A stretch of 21,197 nucleotides of DNA from positions 1-21,197 of the IMG/VR virus record IMGVR_UViG_3300041403_000657; one strand, 5' to 3'. A model generated the notes under the pieces. It was not told where the DNA came from. It did no database searches and was given only the letters and a program-made list of their open reading frames with translations. This DNA comes from a virus. This document shows positions 14,421-20,876 of the stretch, piece after piece (within the stretch, counting starts at the first letter, position 1; each line of letters begins with the position of its first letter). The translations under genes were made by a program, and so were the position numbers.

Positions 14421-15319
14421 TGGCAACATTTCCGGACACTGATGGTGCGTCTGGAATCTGGACGCTAAAGCAGCAAAAACGTGCTCAAAAGGGTGATAAA
14501 TGGCCTGAGTTGCCTGTTGGTATTACGGCTACTGGCGGCACTATAACGACATCTGGTGATTACAAGTATCACGCTTTCACTTCATCAGGAACATTAACTG
14601 TTTCCGATTTAGGCAATCAAGGCAGTACGATTGAATACATCGTTGTTGGTGGCGGTGGTTCAGGCGGTACTGGTTCATACGGTATAGGTGGTCTATACAA
14701 TGGCGGTGGCGGCGGCGGTGGTGGTATACAACACAGCGCAAGTTTTACAACCTCTGTAACTGATTACTCGATAACTATCGGCGGTGGCGCAGCAGGTGTT
14801 GCACCACAAAACAACCCGGGTAACAACGGCACCGCTTCTACTGCTTTTGGAGTTACGGCAGGTGCAGGTAACAAAAACAGCGGACTTACAGGTGGATCCT
14901 CTGGTACTCCGCAAAGCAATTCTGGCGGTGGCGGCGGATCGTATTCCGGTGGCGGCGGTGGCGGCGCAGGTGGAACAGGCGTTGGTGGCGGTGGCAACGT
15001 ATCTAAGCTTGGTGGCGCAGGTGCTTATTACCCATCCTTTACCTCATGGGGTGCAGCTGCTCAATCTACTGCAACAACAACTCCAACTCCAAATGGTTAC
15101 TTTGCGGGTGGTGGTTCTGGAGCTGGTGCAAGTGCAATTGGCAGACCATCTGGCGGCGGTGGCTCATCGTCAACTCAGGGAGCTTCAACTTCAACTGGTA
15201 TTCATGCAGGTTTTGCTAATACTGGCGGTGGCGGTGGCGGTGGTTACGCACAAAGCAGTTACTCAGGTAACGGCGGCTCAGGCATTGTAATCATTCGTTA
15301 TCAGTATCAGAATTTTTAA
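14420..15319 (+). CDS. Glycine-rich tail-tip protein, paralogue 1
   Basis: A 299-aa probable adhesin. It opens with the anchor motif SGIWTLKQQKRAQKGDKWPE (11-30), shared in form with the next two genes. It then has a strand module TGGTITTSGDYKYHAFTSSG (38-57) and, from about 74 to 290, poly-glycine stretches separated by short variable segments, ending GGSGIVIIRYQYQNF. Such Gly-rich domains in phage receptor-binding proteins are known to pack as polyglycine-II helices, with the loops between contacting the receptor. It differs from paralogues 2 and 3 by having the DYKYHAFTSSG module before, not after, the glycine region. The long open frames on the opposite strand here are proline-rich shadows. 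Confidence 0.82.
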   Translation: MATFPDTDGASGIWTLKQQKRAQKGDKWPELPVGITATGGTITTSGDYKYHAFTSSGTLTVSDLGNQGSTIEYIVVGGGGSGGTGSYGIGGLYNGGGGGGGGIQHSASFTTSVTDYSITIGGGAAGVAPQNNPGNNGTASTAFGVTAGAGNKNSGLTGGSSGTPQSNSGGGGGSYSGGGGGGAGGTGVGGGGNVSKLGGAGAYYPSFTSWGAAAQSTATTTPTPNGYFAGGGSGAGASAIGRPSGGGGSSSTQGASTSTGIHAGFANTGGGGGGGYAQSSYSGNGGSGIVIIRYQYQNF

Positions 15320-15329
15320 GGGTTAAACG

Positions 15330-16298
15330 ATGGCGGACAATCCAAGTTCAACAGAAGCATCTGGCGTTTGGTCTTTAGACGACAACTACAATGCAGAGGC
15401 AGGTGATAACTGGCCTGAAATGCCTTATCCCATTTCGTACCTCGTTATTGCCGGTGGCGGTGGTGGCGGTGGTGACTTCGGCGGCGGCGCAGGTGCAGGT
15501 GGCTACAGAAATAGCTATGCCTCAGAAACTTCTGGTGGTGGAGCGTCAACTGAAACACCAATATCTTTACTTGCAGGAACAACATTAACCGTTACTGTCG
15601 GTGCAGGTGGTTCAGGTAGCGGTAAGCCGTCAACTACCGGTTCAAACGGCAATACCTCAAGCATTACTGGTTCAGGCATTACAACTGTTACTACATCAGG
15701 CGGTGGTCTTGGTGGTGGTTTGTCACCAACTGGCGGTTTTGGTCAAACAGGTGGTTCAGGTGGTGGTCATCAGTGTGGCGGCACCATTTCAACAAGAGCA
15801 TCTGGAACAACTGGTGAGGGATATGCCGGTGGTACGTCAAATGTTTTTAGTGGGGGCTGGACTGCAACCGGCGGCGGCGGTGGTGGCGCAGGTGAGTTAG
15901 GCGACAATGGCGGTATTTCAGGCGCAGGAGATAATGGTGATGGTGGTGACGGTCTTTCATCAAGCATCACAGGCTCGGCAGTAACCCGAGGTGGCGGCGG
16001 TGGTTCTGCTGCTATTTCAGGCGGAAGCGAAACAATAGGCTATGGCGGCGCAGGCGGCGGCGGTAACGGCGCACTCGAATACGGCAATGGTGGAAATGGC
16101 TCTGCAAACACTGGCGGCGGTGGCGGTGGCTCAGGTGGCTATAATGGTGAATTCGGTGGTACTGGTGGTTCAGGCGTTGTAATCCTAAGAATCCCAACTG
16201 CAAACTATTCAGGCACAACTACTGGTTCACCTTCTGTTTCTACTGACGGTTCAGATACAATCTTAGTGTTTAATTCATCAGGCTCTTACACTTCATAA
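15330..16298 (+). CDS. Glycine-rich tail-tip protein, paralogue 2
   Basis: A 322-aa paralogue of its neighbours. Anchor motif SGVWSLDDNYNAEAGDNWPE (11-30), then YLVIAGGGGGGG and a long glycine-rich region with insertions such as SNVFSGGWTATG, ending GGSGVVILRIPTANYSG and a C-terminal module TGSPSVSTDGSDTILVFNSS (298-317). It starts 11 bases after the previous stop. It has the same proposed role as a receptor-binding tip. Variable loops between glycine blocks differ strongly from the other paralogues while the ends stay alike, as expected where receptor specificity is under selection. Confidence 0.82.
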   Translation: MADNPSSTEASGVWSLDDNYNAEAGDNWPEMPYPISYLVIAGGGGGGGDFGGGAGAGGYRNSYASETSGGGASTETPISLLAGTTLTVTVGAGGSGSGKPSTTGSNGNTSSITGSGITTVTTSGGGLGGGLSPTGGFGQTGGSGGGHQCGGTISTRASGTTGEGYAGGTSNVFSGGWTATGGGGGGAGELGDNGGISGAGDNGDGGDGLSSSITGSAVTRGGGGGSAAISGGSETIGYGGAGGGGNGALEYGNGGNGSANTGGGGGGSGGYNGEFGGTGGSGVVILRIPTANYSGTTTGSPSVSTDGSDTILVFNSSGSYTS

Positions 16299-16307
16299 GG
16301 AACACAC

Positions 16308-17222
16308 ATGGCACAATTTCCAAGTACAAGTTCTGCTTACGGTGTTTGGTCACTGAAAGAAAACCGTGATGCTGAGATGGGCGATAACTGGCCTGAGTTG
16401 CCACCTGTTGTTGAGTATCTCGTTATCGCCGGTGGTGCTTCTGGCGGTGGTGGTGGTACATCATCAGTATACGATGGTGGCGGCGGTGGTGGAGCCGGTG
16501 GTTATCGCACATCTACACTTGAATTAACCAAGTCTACTGCATACACAGTTACTATTGGTGCCGGTGGCGCATCAATACAATCAGACCGTGGCAATAACGG
16601 CAATACTTCTACCTTTGCAACTATTAGCTCGTCCGGTGGCGGTGGCGGTGGTTGGAATAGTAATAAGTATGGTAAAGACGGCGGCTCAGGTGGCGGTGGT
16701 TCCGAGCAATCTAGCGCAGATGGCGGCTCAGGTAACATAGGCGGTTATACACCAGTAGAAGGTTATGATGGCGGCTCTGGTTTAGTAGGCGCTAATGGTG
16801 CCGGCGCAGGCGGTGGCGGTGCCTCAGAAGCAGGCCATGACCCGACTGGAAGCTACCCTAATGGAAGCGGTGGCGCAGGTGGTGATGGCGAAGCTTCTTC
16901 AATTACTGGTTCATCTGTTACTCGTGCAGGTGGCGGTGGCGGTGGTATCCGCTACTCAGGTTCAGGCGTTGCAGGAGCAGGTGGCGCAGGTGGTGGCGGC
17001 AATGGCGGTGGCGTTGGTGCAGCCGGTTCAGCCGGTTCAACTAATACAGGCTCGGGCGGCGGCGGTGGTGGCGCAAATAATGTTTCAGGCGCAGGCGGCT
17101 CTGGTGTAGTCATCCTTCGCACTCTCTCTACCGCAGCTTCAACGACAGGCTCACCTTCAGTAACTACAGATGGTAGTTATAATATCTACACGTTCACATC
17201 TTCTGGTTCAATTACGTTCTAA
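16308..17222 (+). CDS. Glycine-rich tail-tip protein, paralogue 3
   Basis: A 304-aa protein with the same plan: anchor YGVWSLKENRDAEMGDNWPE (11-30), VEYLVIAGGASGGGGG, a glycine region to about 265, GGSGVVILRTLSTAAS and a terminal TGSPSVTTDGSYNIYTFTSS (280-299). It begins nine bases after paralogue 2. Overall it is closer to paralogue 2 than to paralogue 1 in module order. Whether all three are on each virion or serve as a recombination reservoir cannot be read from the sequence. Confidence 0.82.
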   Translation: MAQFPSTSSAYGVWSLKENRDAEMGDNWPELPPVVEYLVIAGGASGGGGGTSSVYDGGGGGGAGGYRTSTLELTKSTAYTVTIGAGGASIQSDRGNNGNTSTFATISSSGGGGGGWNSNKYGKDGGSGGGGSEQSSADGGSGNIGGYTPVEGYDGGSGLVGANGAGAGGGGASEAGHDPTGSYPNGSGGAGGDGEASSITGSSVTRAGGGGGGIRYSGSGVAGAGGAGGGGNGGGVGAAGSAGSTNTGSGGGGGGANNVSGAGGSGVVILRTLSTAASTTGSPSVTTDGSYNIYTFTSSGSITF

Positions 17223-17234
17223 GGACAAATAAAC

Positions 17235-17645
17235 ATGGCACATTTTGCTCGCGTTAACGCACAAGGCATCGTTACTCAAGTAATCGTTGCCGAACAAGAC
17301 TTCATCGATGGTTTGGCTGATGCTGATTCATGGGTGCAAACCTCATACAACACTCGTGGTGGTGTTCATTATGGTCAGGATGGTCAACCTGATGGTGGTA
17401 CAGCACTGCGTAAAAACTTTGCAGGTATTGGCTTCAAGTATGACTCAGATCGTGATGCGTTCATTCCACCACGTCCATTCGCTTCTTGGAATCTGGTTGA
17501 AGAAACCTGTTGGTGGGAAGCACCGATTGCTATGCCTGAGTTAACTCAAGAGCAGATAGATGCAGGTTCGTACTATATGTGGGACGAAGATACCTATCAA
17601 GCTGACAACACTCAGGGTTGGGTGTTGATTGAGTCAGGTGTATAA
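17235..17645 (+). CDS. Tail/virion protein of the SYNTRGGVHY type
   Basis: A 136-aa protein with MAHFARVNAQGIVTQVIVAE at the start, then WVQTSYNTRGGVHY (33-46), LRKNFAGIGFKYDSDRDAFI (58-77), PPRPFASWNL and ETCWWEAPIAMP. This combination is characteristic of a small protein common in marine myo- and podophages, including cyanophages, where it is found among tail and fibre genes. It is soluble, rich in aromatic residues and has no signal. A role as a fibre or tail-tip component is inferred from context. Confidence 0.8.
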   Translation: MAHFARVNAQGIVTQVIVAEQDFIDGLADADSWVQTSYNTRGGVHYGQDGQPDGGTALRKNFAGIGFKYDSDRDAFIPPRPFASWNLVEETCWWEAPIAMPELTQEQIDAGSYYMWDEDTYQADNTQGWVLIESGV

Positions 17646-17647
17646 CC

Positions 17648-17941
17648 ATGCGTCGCTACTACGCTAAAGGCGGCCGAGTTGATAAGGCTTCAATGCCGTG
17701 CAACAAACCACGTCGCACTTCATCTCACAAAGGCAAGTCTCACGTAGTTAAAGCGTGCGAAGGCGGCAAAGAGAAGATCATTCCGTTTGGCGAGAAAGGT
17801 GCTAGCACCGCTGGCAAGCCTAAAGCAGGTGAATCAGCTCGCATGAAAGCCAAGCGCAAGTCGTTCAAAGCGCGCCATCGCAAGAACATTGCCAAGGGCA
17901 AAATGTCAGCTGCATACTGGGCTGACAAAGTTAAGTGGTAA
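17648..17941 (+). CDS. Small very basic conserved phage protein
   Basis: A 97-aa protein, strongly Lys/Arg-rich. YYAKGGRVDK (4-13) repeats the KGG motif of the proteins at 9383 and 9646. The rest, MPCNKPRRTSSHKGKSHVVK (16-35), ESARMKAKRKSFKARHRKNI (62-81) and AKGKMSAAYWADKVKW (82-97), is a well-conserved marine phage pattern. The charge suggests a nucleic-acid-binding or packaged protein, but no function has been shown to my knowledge. It starts just after the previous stop and lies at the border between fibre and envelope genes. Confidence 0.8.
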   Translation: MRRYYAKGGRVDKASMPCNKPRRTSSHKGKSHVVKACEGGKEKIIPFGEKGASTAGKPKAGESARMKAKRKSFKARHRKNIAKGKMSAAYWADKVKW

Positions 17942-17945
17942 GACG

Positions 17946-18116
17946 ATGGCATCTAAAGACATTCACGATTTAGACAGGGACCTAGCTGTGCTACAGAAAG
18001 AAGTTGATACCCAATTCCGCGAAGTATTCACCCGCATCAAGCGCCTTGAGGCAATTATGATCGGTACCAGCGGCACAATTATTCTGCTGCTGCTAAAGAT
18101 GCTAGCTGAGAAGTAG
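17946..18116 (+). CDS. Holin-like one-TM coiled-coil protein (XhlA-like)
   Basis: A 56-aa protein. Residues 4-35 form a heptad-type amphipathic helix (DLDRDLAVLQKEVDTQFREV) and 36-53 a single membrane segment (AIMIGTSGTIILLLLKML) with a short AEK tail. This architecture matches XhlA-type haemolysin/holin accessory proteins. I chose ATG 17946 rather than an in-frame upstream ATG at 17889, which would place most of the extra 19 residues inside the previous gene. The Shine-Dalgarno match is weak. It is the first of a row of envelope-related genes, so a role in lysis is plausible. No endolysin is in the window. Confidence 0.68.
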   Translation: MASKDIHDLDRDLAVLQKEVDTQFREVFTRIKRLEAIMIGTSGTIILLLLKMLAEK

Positions 18117-18118
18117 CT

Positions 18119-18706
18119 ATGACCCCCGCCGCCCGCCTGTACTTTTTATTCGTATCACTTCTGTTCGGCGGCTTAATTGCTGTGCTACTTAGCTTTTTGT
18201 TCCCCGCCCCCGCCCACGCGGCAGACCCAATCGTCACGGAATCCACATCCACGGTGACAACCAATGGCTCGCAAACGACAACAGTTAAGTCTCCACCACC
18301 TTCAGCAATTGCACCCCAATTCAGTGCAGGAAATAACAGCGATCTTTGCACAATCGGAGCTACAGGCGCCGTCCAAACCCAAATCCTCGGCATTTCAATC
18401 GGTTCAACCTTTACCGAAGAAAATTGTATCCGTCTGAAGAACGCCAAAACGCTTTACGACATGGGTATGAAGGTAGCCGCTGTCTCGGTGATGTGCCAAG
18501 ACAAGAAGGTGTTTGACGCCATGATGAATGCGGGCACACCCTGCCCATACGACGGTCTAATTGGAGATGCAGCAAAAGCGGCGTGGGAAACGCACACTGA
18601 CAAAACTCCAGTAGAAGGAGAAGACGATGAACCTACTGCTGAGGACAAGCGCAACCAAGCTCTTGGCATTATCGGTGGCGTATTCGGCAGCTTGTTATTC
18701 TTCTGA
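18119..18706 (+). CDS. Exported four-Cys protein with C-terminal membrane segment
   Basis: A 195-aa protein. Residues 6-34 are a clear Sec signal (hydrophobic core followed by APAHA, with likely cleavage after Ala34). The mature part begins with a Ser/Thr/Pro-rich linker and then a domain with Cys77, 103, 126 and 142 (DLCTIGATGAVQTQILG, ENCIRLKNAKTLYDMGMKVA, MCQDKKVFD, GTPCPYDGLIGD), enough for two disulfides in the periplasm. The last 15 residues (ALGIIGGVFGSLLFF) are hydrophobic. I recognise the domain from marine phages but not a function. The gene begins two bases after the holin-like stop and its last 80 bases encode the signal peptide of the next gene in another frame. Spanin-like or surface-altering roles are possible. 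Confidence 0.78.
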   Translation: MTPAARLYFLFVSLLFGGLIAVLLSFLFPAPAHAADPIVTESTSTVTTNGSQTTTVKSPPPSAIAPQFSAGNNSDLCTIGATGAVQTQILGISIGSTFTEENCIRLKNAKTLYDMGMKVAAVSVMCQDKKVFDAMMNAGTPCPYDGLIGDAAKAAWETHTDKTPVEGEDDEPTAEDKRNQALGIIGGVFGSLLFF

Positions 18707-19484
18707 TTATGAGTTTGGATACACTAATAACGCTGCTAGTGGGGGTAGTTCTTGGGGGATGTCTGACCCTCTTTTTCCTGTGGACTCAATACCGGGAATC
18801 GACATCAACGGCGTCATCTACCAGTACACCGCAGTCAAAGAACGAGCCGACCCCTATACCGTCAGTATCCAGAACGAAAATGCCAATGGAAGTGGATATA
18901 TATTCAGGGAAACTGATGATTGGTCAGGGAAAAGTGGTGCGACTATCAACAAATTCGTACCGGTGCCATATAGTCCGCTGGGAAACTGGGGTACTGGATC
19001 AATTGAACAGGTGGGTATAGGTGAAGTTCAAGACCCTACTGTTGTATATACCTATCGTATTGACCCTGAGCGGTTGCAGCCATCCCAAGAAGCCTACGAC
19101 TTTGGTACCGTTTCTACTTACGACGCCCTTAGTGACGGTTACGTCACAGCATCGCTAGAACCCACAGACCGCGAGCTGTACGAAGACGACGATGAAGTTA
19201 ATCAAAAAGACACAGAAGAAGAGGACGATGGACGCCTTGAAAAGGCACTTGCGGCTTCTGAAAACGCGCTAACAATCGGGGTTGGTACGACCCAAAACGC
19301 GCTGGTGCAAGCGATGAACGTTGCAACCAACCTAAACACGTACTACGCTGCCAATATTCCGGGTGGCGCGTACCGCGAAACTGTTGTTTTAAAAGACAAA
19401 AACATACCGGATAATCGACGCGCGCTTCGCAGTTTGGGGCAGCAAAAGTTACACACTGAGATGATCGAGGAGCAATATCGATGA
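18627..19484 (+). CDS. Exported, possibly lipid-anchored 285-aa protein
   Basis: The start is set by AAGGAG (18615-18620) six bases before ATG 18627, inside the preceding gene in another frame. The N-terminus MNLLLRTSATKLLALSVAYS is a signal peptide ending SAAC; Cys23 is the only cysteine in the protein, so a non-standard lipobox or ordinary cleavage are both possible. The mature part has VIYQYTAVK, IQNENANGSGYIFRETDDWS, GKSGATINKFVPV, YRIDPERLQPSQEAYDFGTV, TDRELYEDDDEVNQ and a C-terminal helical part with ALTIGVGTTQNALVQAMNVA and NIPGGAYRE. These are family-like conserved blocks in marine phages without known function. Full use of this frame argues against the competing 18709-19020 frame. 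The stop overlaps the next start (ATGA). Confidence 0.78.
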   Translation: MNLLLRTSATKLLALSVAYSAACYSSDYEFGYTNNAASGGSSWGMSDPLFPVDSIPGIDINGVIYQYTAVKERADPYTVSIQNENANGSGYIFRETDDWSGKSGATINKFVPVPYSPLGNWGTGSIEQVGIGEVQDPTVVYTYRIDPERLQPSQEAYDFGTVSTYDALSDGYVTASLEPTDRELYEDDDEVNQKDTEEEDDGRLEKALAASENALTIGVGTTQNALVQAMNVATNLNTYYAANIPGGAYRETVVLKDKNIPDNRRALRSLGQQKLHTEMIEEQYR

Positions 19485-19978
19485 ATAGTGTCAAAATTGT
19501 AGCTACATTGTGTCTACTTTCTGGTGCAGCGCATGCTGTTGACGTGCCAATCACAGGCACAGTGCAATCGCGCTGCATTATTCAGACAGACGTTCCGGGC
19601 ACCTACGGTAACCCTAATGCGTATACGCTCTCAACAGCACCAGCAGATGGTGGTGTGCTTCCAGTTGTTCGTTACGACGTGACTTTAGCTGATGCGTATA
19701 AAGCGCAGATTACATACCCAACGTCTTTTTCAGCGGCGCCATCATCCAACGACACCGTGACCTTCACGGGTTCTGTTGACGTGCAAGCTGTTGGCGACGT
19801 GGCGATGGCTGACTATCAGACAGACTCTGTGACCTACGACGAGACACGTGAGTACGACCTTACAGCTACCGGTAGCACTTGGTTCAAGATTAGCTCAACT
19901 GCGACTAATGGTGGTGACAAGGCGTTTCCCGGCGGCACTTACCGAGCAGTGGTGCAGGCTGAATGTATCGCTCAGTAA
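19481..19978 (+). CDS. Exported pilin-like / spore-coat-U-like beta protein
   Basis: A 165-aa protein with a short Sec signal (VKIVATLCLLSGAAHA, cleavage after Ala19). The mature part is beta-rich with just two cysteines, Cys32 near the start (TGTVQSRCIIQTD) and Cys162 at the end (YRAVVQAECIAQ), which could join the first and last strands of an Ig-like sandwich. The opening pattern and Gly/Thr-rich strands resemble secreted fimbrial subunits such as the CsuA/spore-coat-U group, although overall similarity is distant. Other blocks: GGVLPVVRYDVTLADAYKAQ, TFTGSVDVQAVGDVAMADYQ, TGSTWFKISS. It overlaps the previous gene by ATGA and the next, chaperone-like gene by 16 bases. No usher is in the window. 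Confidence 0.65.
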   Translation: MNSVKIVATLCLLSGAAHAVDVPITGTVQSRCIIQTDVPGTYGNPNAYTLSTAPADGGVLPVVRYDVTLADAYKAQITYPTSFSAAPSSNDTVTFTGSVDVQAVGDVAMADYQTDSVTYDETREYDLTATGSTWFKISSTATNGGDKAFPGGTYRAVVQAECIAQ

Positions 19979-20334
19979 TCTTTTTGCTTTGTTTGTGGCA
20001 ATCTGCCACAGCTCACGATATGACGCCGACGTACCCAAAATGGGAGGCGTCACACGTGCAAGGCATATTCAAAGCTAAGATGGAGCTGTTTAACAAACGC
20101 TCTGATGTAAATTGGTACGAGATTGGGGTTTTTACTGAAGACTGGAAGCCCGTTCAGTTCGTTTCACAGTACAAAATGGTCCGTATGGACCACTTATCTA
20201 AGATCAAGTTTGATGTGTATATCAACGCAATTGACGTGCCTGTAGCTAGGTACATCTGTTCTGAGACTAGGCTACGGGAAAACTCCAATAACAAGCCAAT
20301 GATTTCGTCGAAGATATGCTCAAAAATACGTTAA
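19963..20334 (+). CDS. Exported small protein resembling a pilus-chaperone domain
   Basis: A 123-aa protein with signal MYRSVIFLLCLWQSATA (cleavage after Ala17). The mature core ELFNKRSDVNWYEIGVFTED (41-60) followed by WKPVQFVSQYKMV (61-73), then HLSKIKFDVYINAIDVPVAR (77-96) reads like the N-terminal Ig domain of periplasmic PapD-type fimbrial chaperones, followed by YICSETRLRE and a basic SSKICSKIR end with Cys99/Cys119 suited to a disulfide. It is about half the length of a true chaperone, having only one domain. It overlaps the pilin-like gene by 16 bases and the next gene by 19, so all three are probably co-translated. The chaperone reading is moderate; it may equally be another exported Ig-like subunit. 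Confidence 0.6.
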   Translation: MYRSVIFLLCLWQSATAHDMTPTYPKWEASHVQGIFKAKMELFNKRSDVNWYEIGVFTEDWKPVQFVSQYKMVRMDHLSKIKFDVYINAIDVPVARYICSETRLRENSNNKPMISSKICSKIR

Positions 20335-20753
20335 TCGTCGCTGGGTGGTACCTGCTGATTGTTATCGGCTCCGCCAAAGTTTTGGCTGACAGCAGCTCTC
20401 TTAACCTTCAACTCCCCAACGCAGGTGGTACCTATGGAACTGACTCGATTCGAGCTGGGGACCTTGATTGCAGCAATAGCATTGGCGGCGCTACAAACTT
20501 TGAATTGGGTGTTACCGGAATAGTTAACAACGCCGTTAGCCCGTTTGAGAACGAAGACCCAACAAATCCGCAGACTAAAGACCTAGGGTTGTACGCACGG
20601 ATTGTAATTCCGCTAGATGCGCCCAAAGAAAGAATTAACTGTAACACCTTGTATCAGCTAGAATTACAGCGTAGAAGGTTAGAAGTGCAGAAGCTTCAGC
20701 AAGAGCTGGATAACTTACGTAGATTGCAGAAAAACGCGGGGTTTGAGAATTAG
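20316..20753 (+). CDS. Exported protein with C-terminal coiled coil
   Basis: A 145-aa protein with an N-terminal signal or anchor (TLIVAGWYLLIVIGSAKVLA, likely cleavage after Ala24). The mature region SLNLQLPNAGGTYGTDSIRA (28-47) and GLYARIVIPLDAPKERINCN (91-110) frames Cys52 and Cys109, probably a disulfide. It is followed by a coiled-coil helix TLYQLELQRRRLEVQKLQQE (111-130) to the end. I have seen this kind of beta domain plus coiled coil in marine phage genomes but know no function. Overlap of 19 bases with the chaperone-like gene ties it to the same module. It could be a membrane-proximal stalk or a subunit that oligomerises through its tail. Confidence 0.68.
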   Translation: MLKNTLIVAGWYLLIVIGSAKVLADSSSLNLQLPNAGGTYGTDSIRAGDLDCSNSIGGATNFELGVTGIVNNAVSPFENEDPTNPQTKDLGLYARIVIPLDAPKERINCNTLYQLELQRRRLEVQKLQQELDNLRRLQKNAGFEN

Positions 20754-20755
20754 CG

Positions 20756-20860
20756 ATGTGGTGCGAGCATGCCAATAAGAAGATTTGTTTTACGGGAAGT
20801 AAACTAATGCAACACCACACCGCTGAGTTAACAGTACGCTCATTGAAACATTTTAGGTAG
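20756..20860 (+). CDS. Possible 34-aa small protein
   Basis: An ATG at 20756, two bases after the preceding stop, opens a 34-codon frame ending TAG 20858-20860. The product starts MWCEHANKKICFTGSK and carries two cysteines (Cys3, Cys11) and a His pair. The ribosome site is weak. It fills most of the space between two accepted genes, which is the main reason to list it. It may be non-coding. Confidence 0.25.
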   Translation: MWCEHANKKICFTGSKLMQHHTAELTVRSLKHFR

Positions 20861-20876
20861 TCCGCAAAACATAGAC

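Noticed and set aside
14693-16738. Proline-rich minus-strand open frames opposite the glycine-rich genes
   Set aside because: They are mirror products of GGN-rich codons (CC-rich complement), without ribosome sites or sensible protein composition.
14784-17109. Gln/Val/Ala-rich plus-strand frames inside the glycine-rich genes
   Set aside because: They are frame-shifted readings of GGTGGC-type repeats; low complexity and no start signals.
14420-17222. Diversity-generating retroelement acting on the tail-tip genes
   Set aside because: No reverse transcriptase, template repeat or adenine-biased variable repeat is visible in the window.
18709-19020. A 103-codon plus-strand frame with an N-terminal membrane-like segment, starting just after the four-Cys protein stop
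   Set aside because: It has no ribosome site, lies wholly inside the 285-aa gene in another frame, and its C-terminal half looks random, while the 285-aa frame has a strong ribosome site and conserved-looking blocks.
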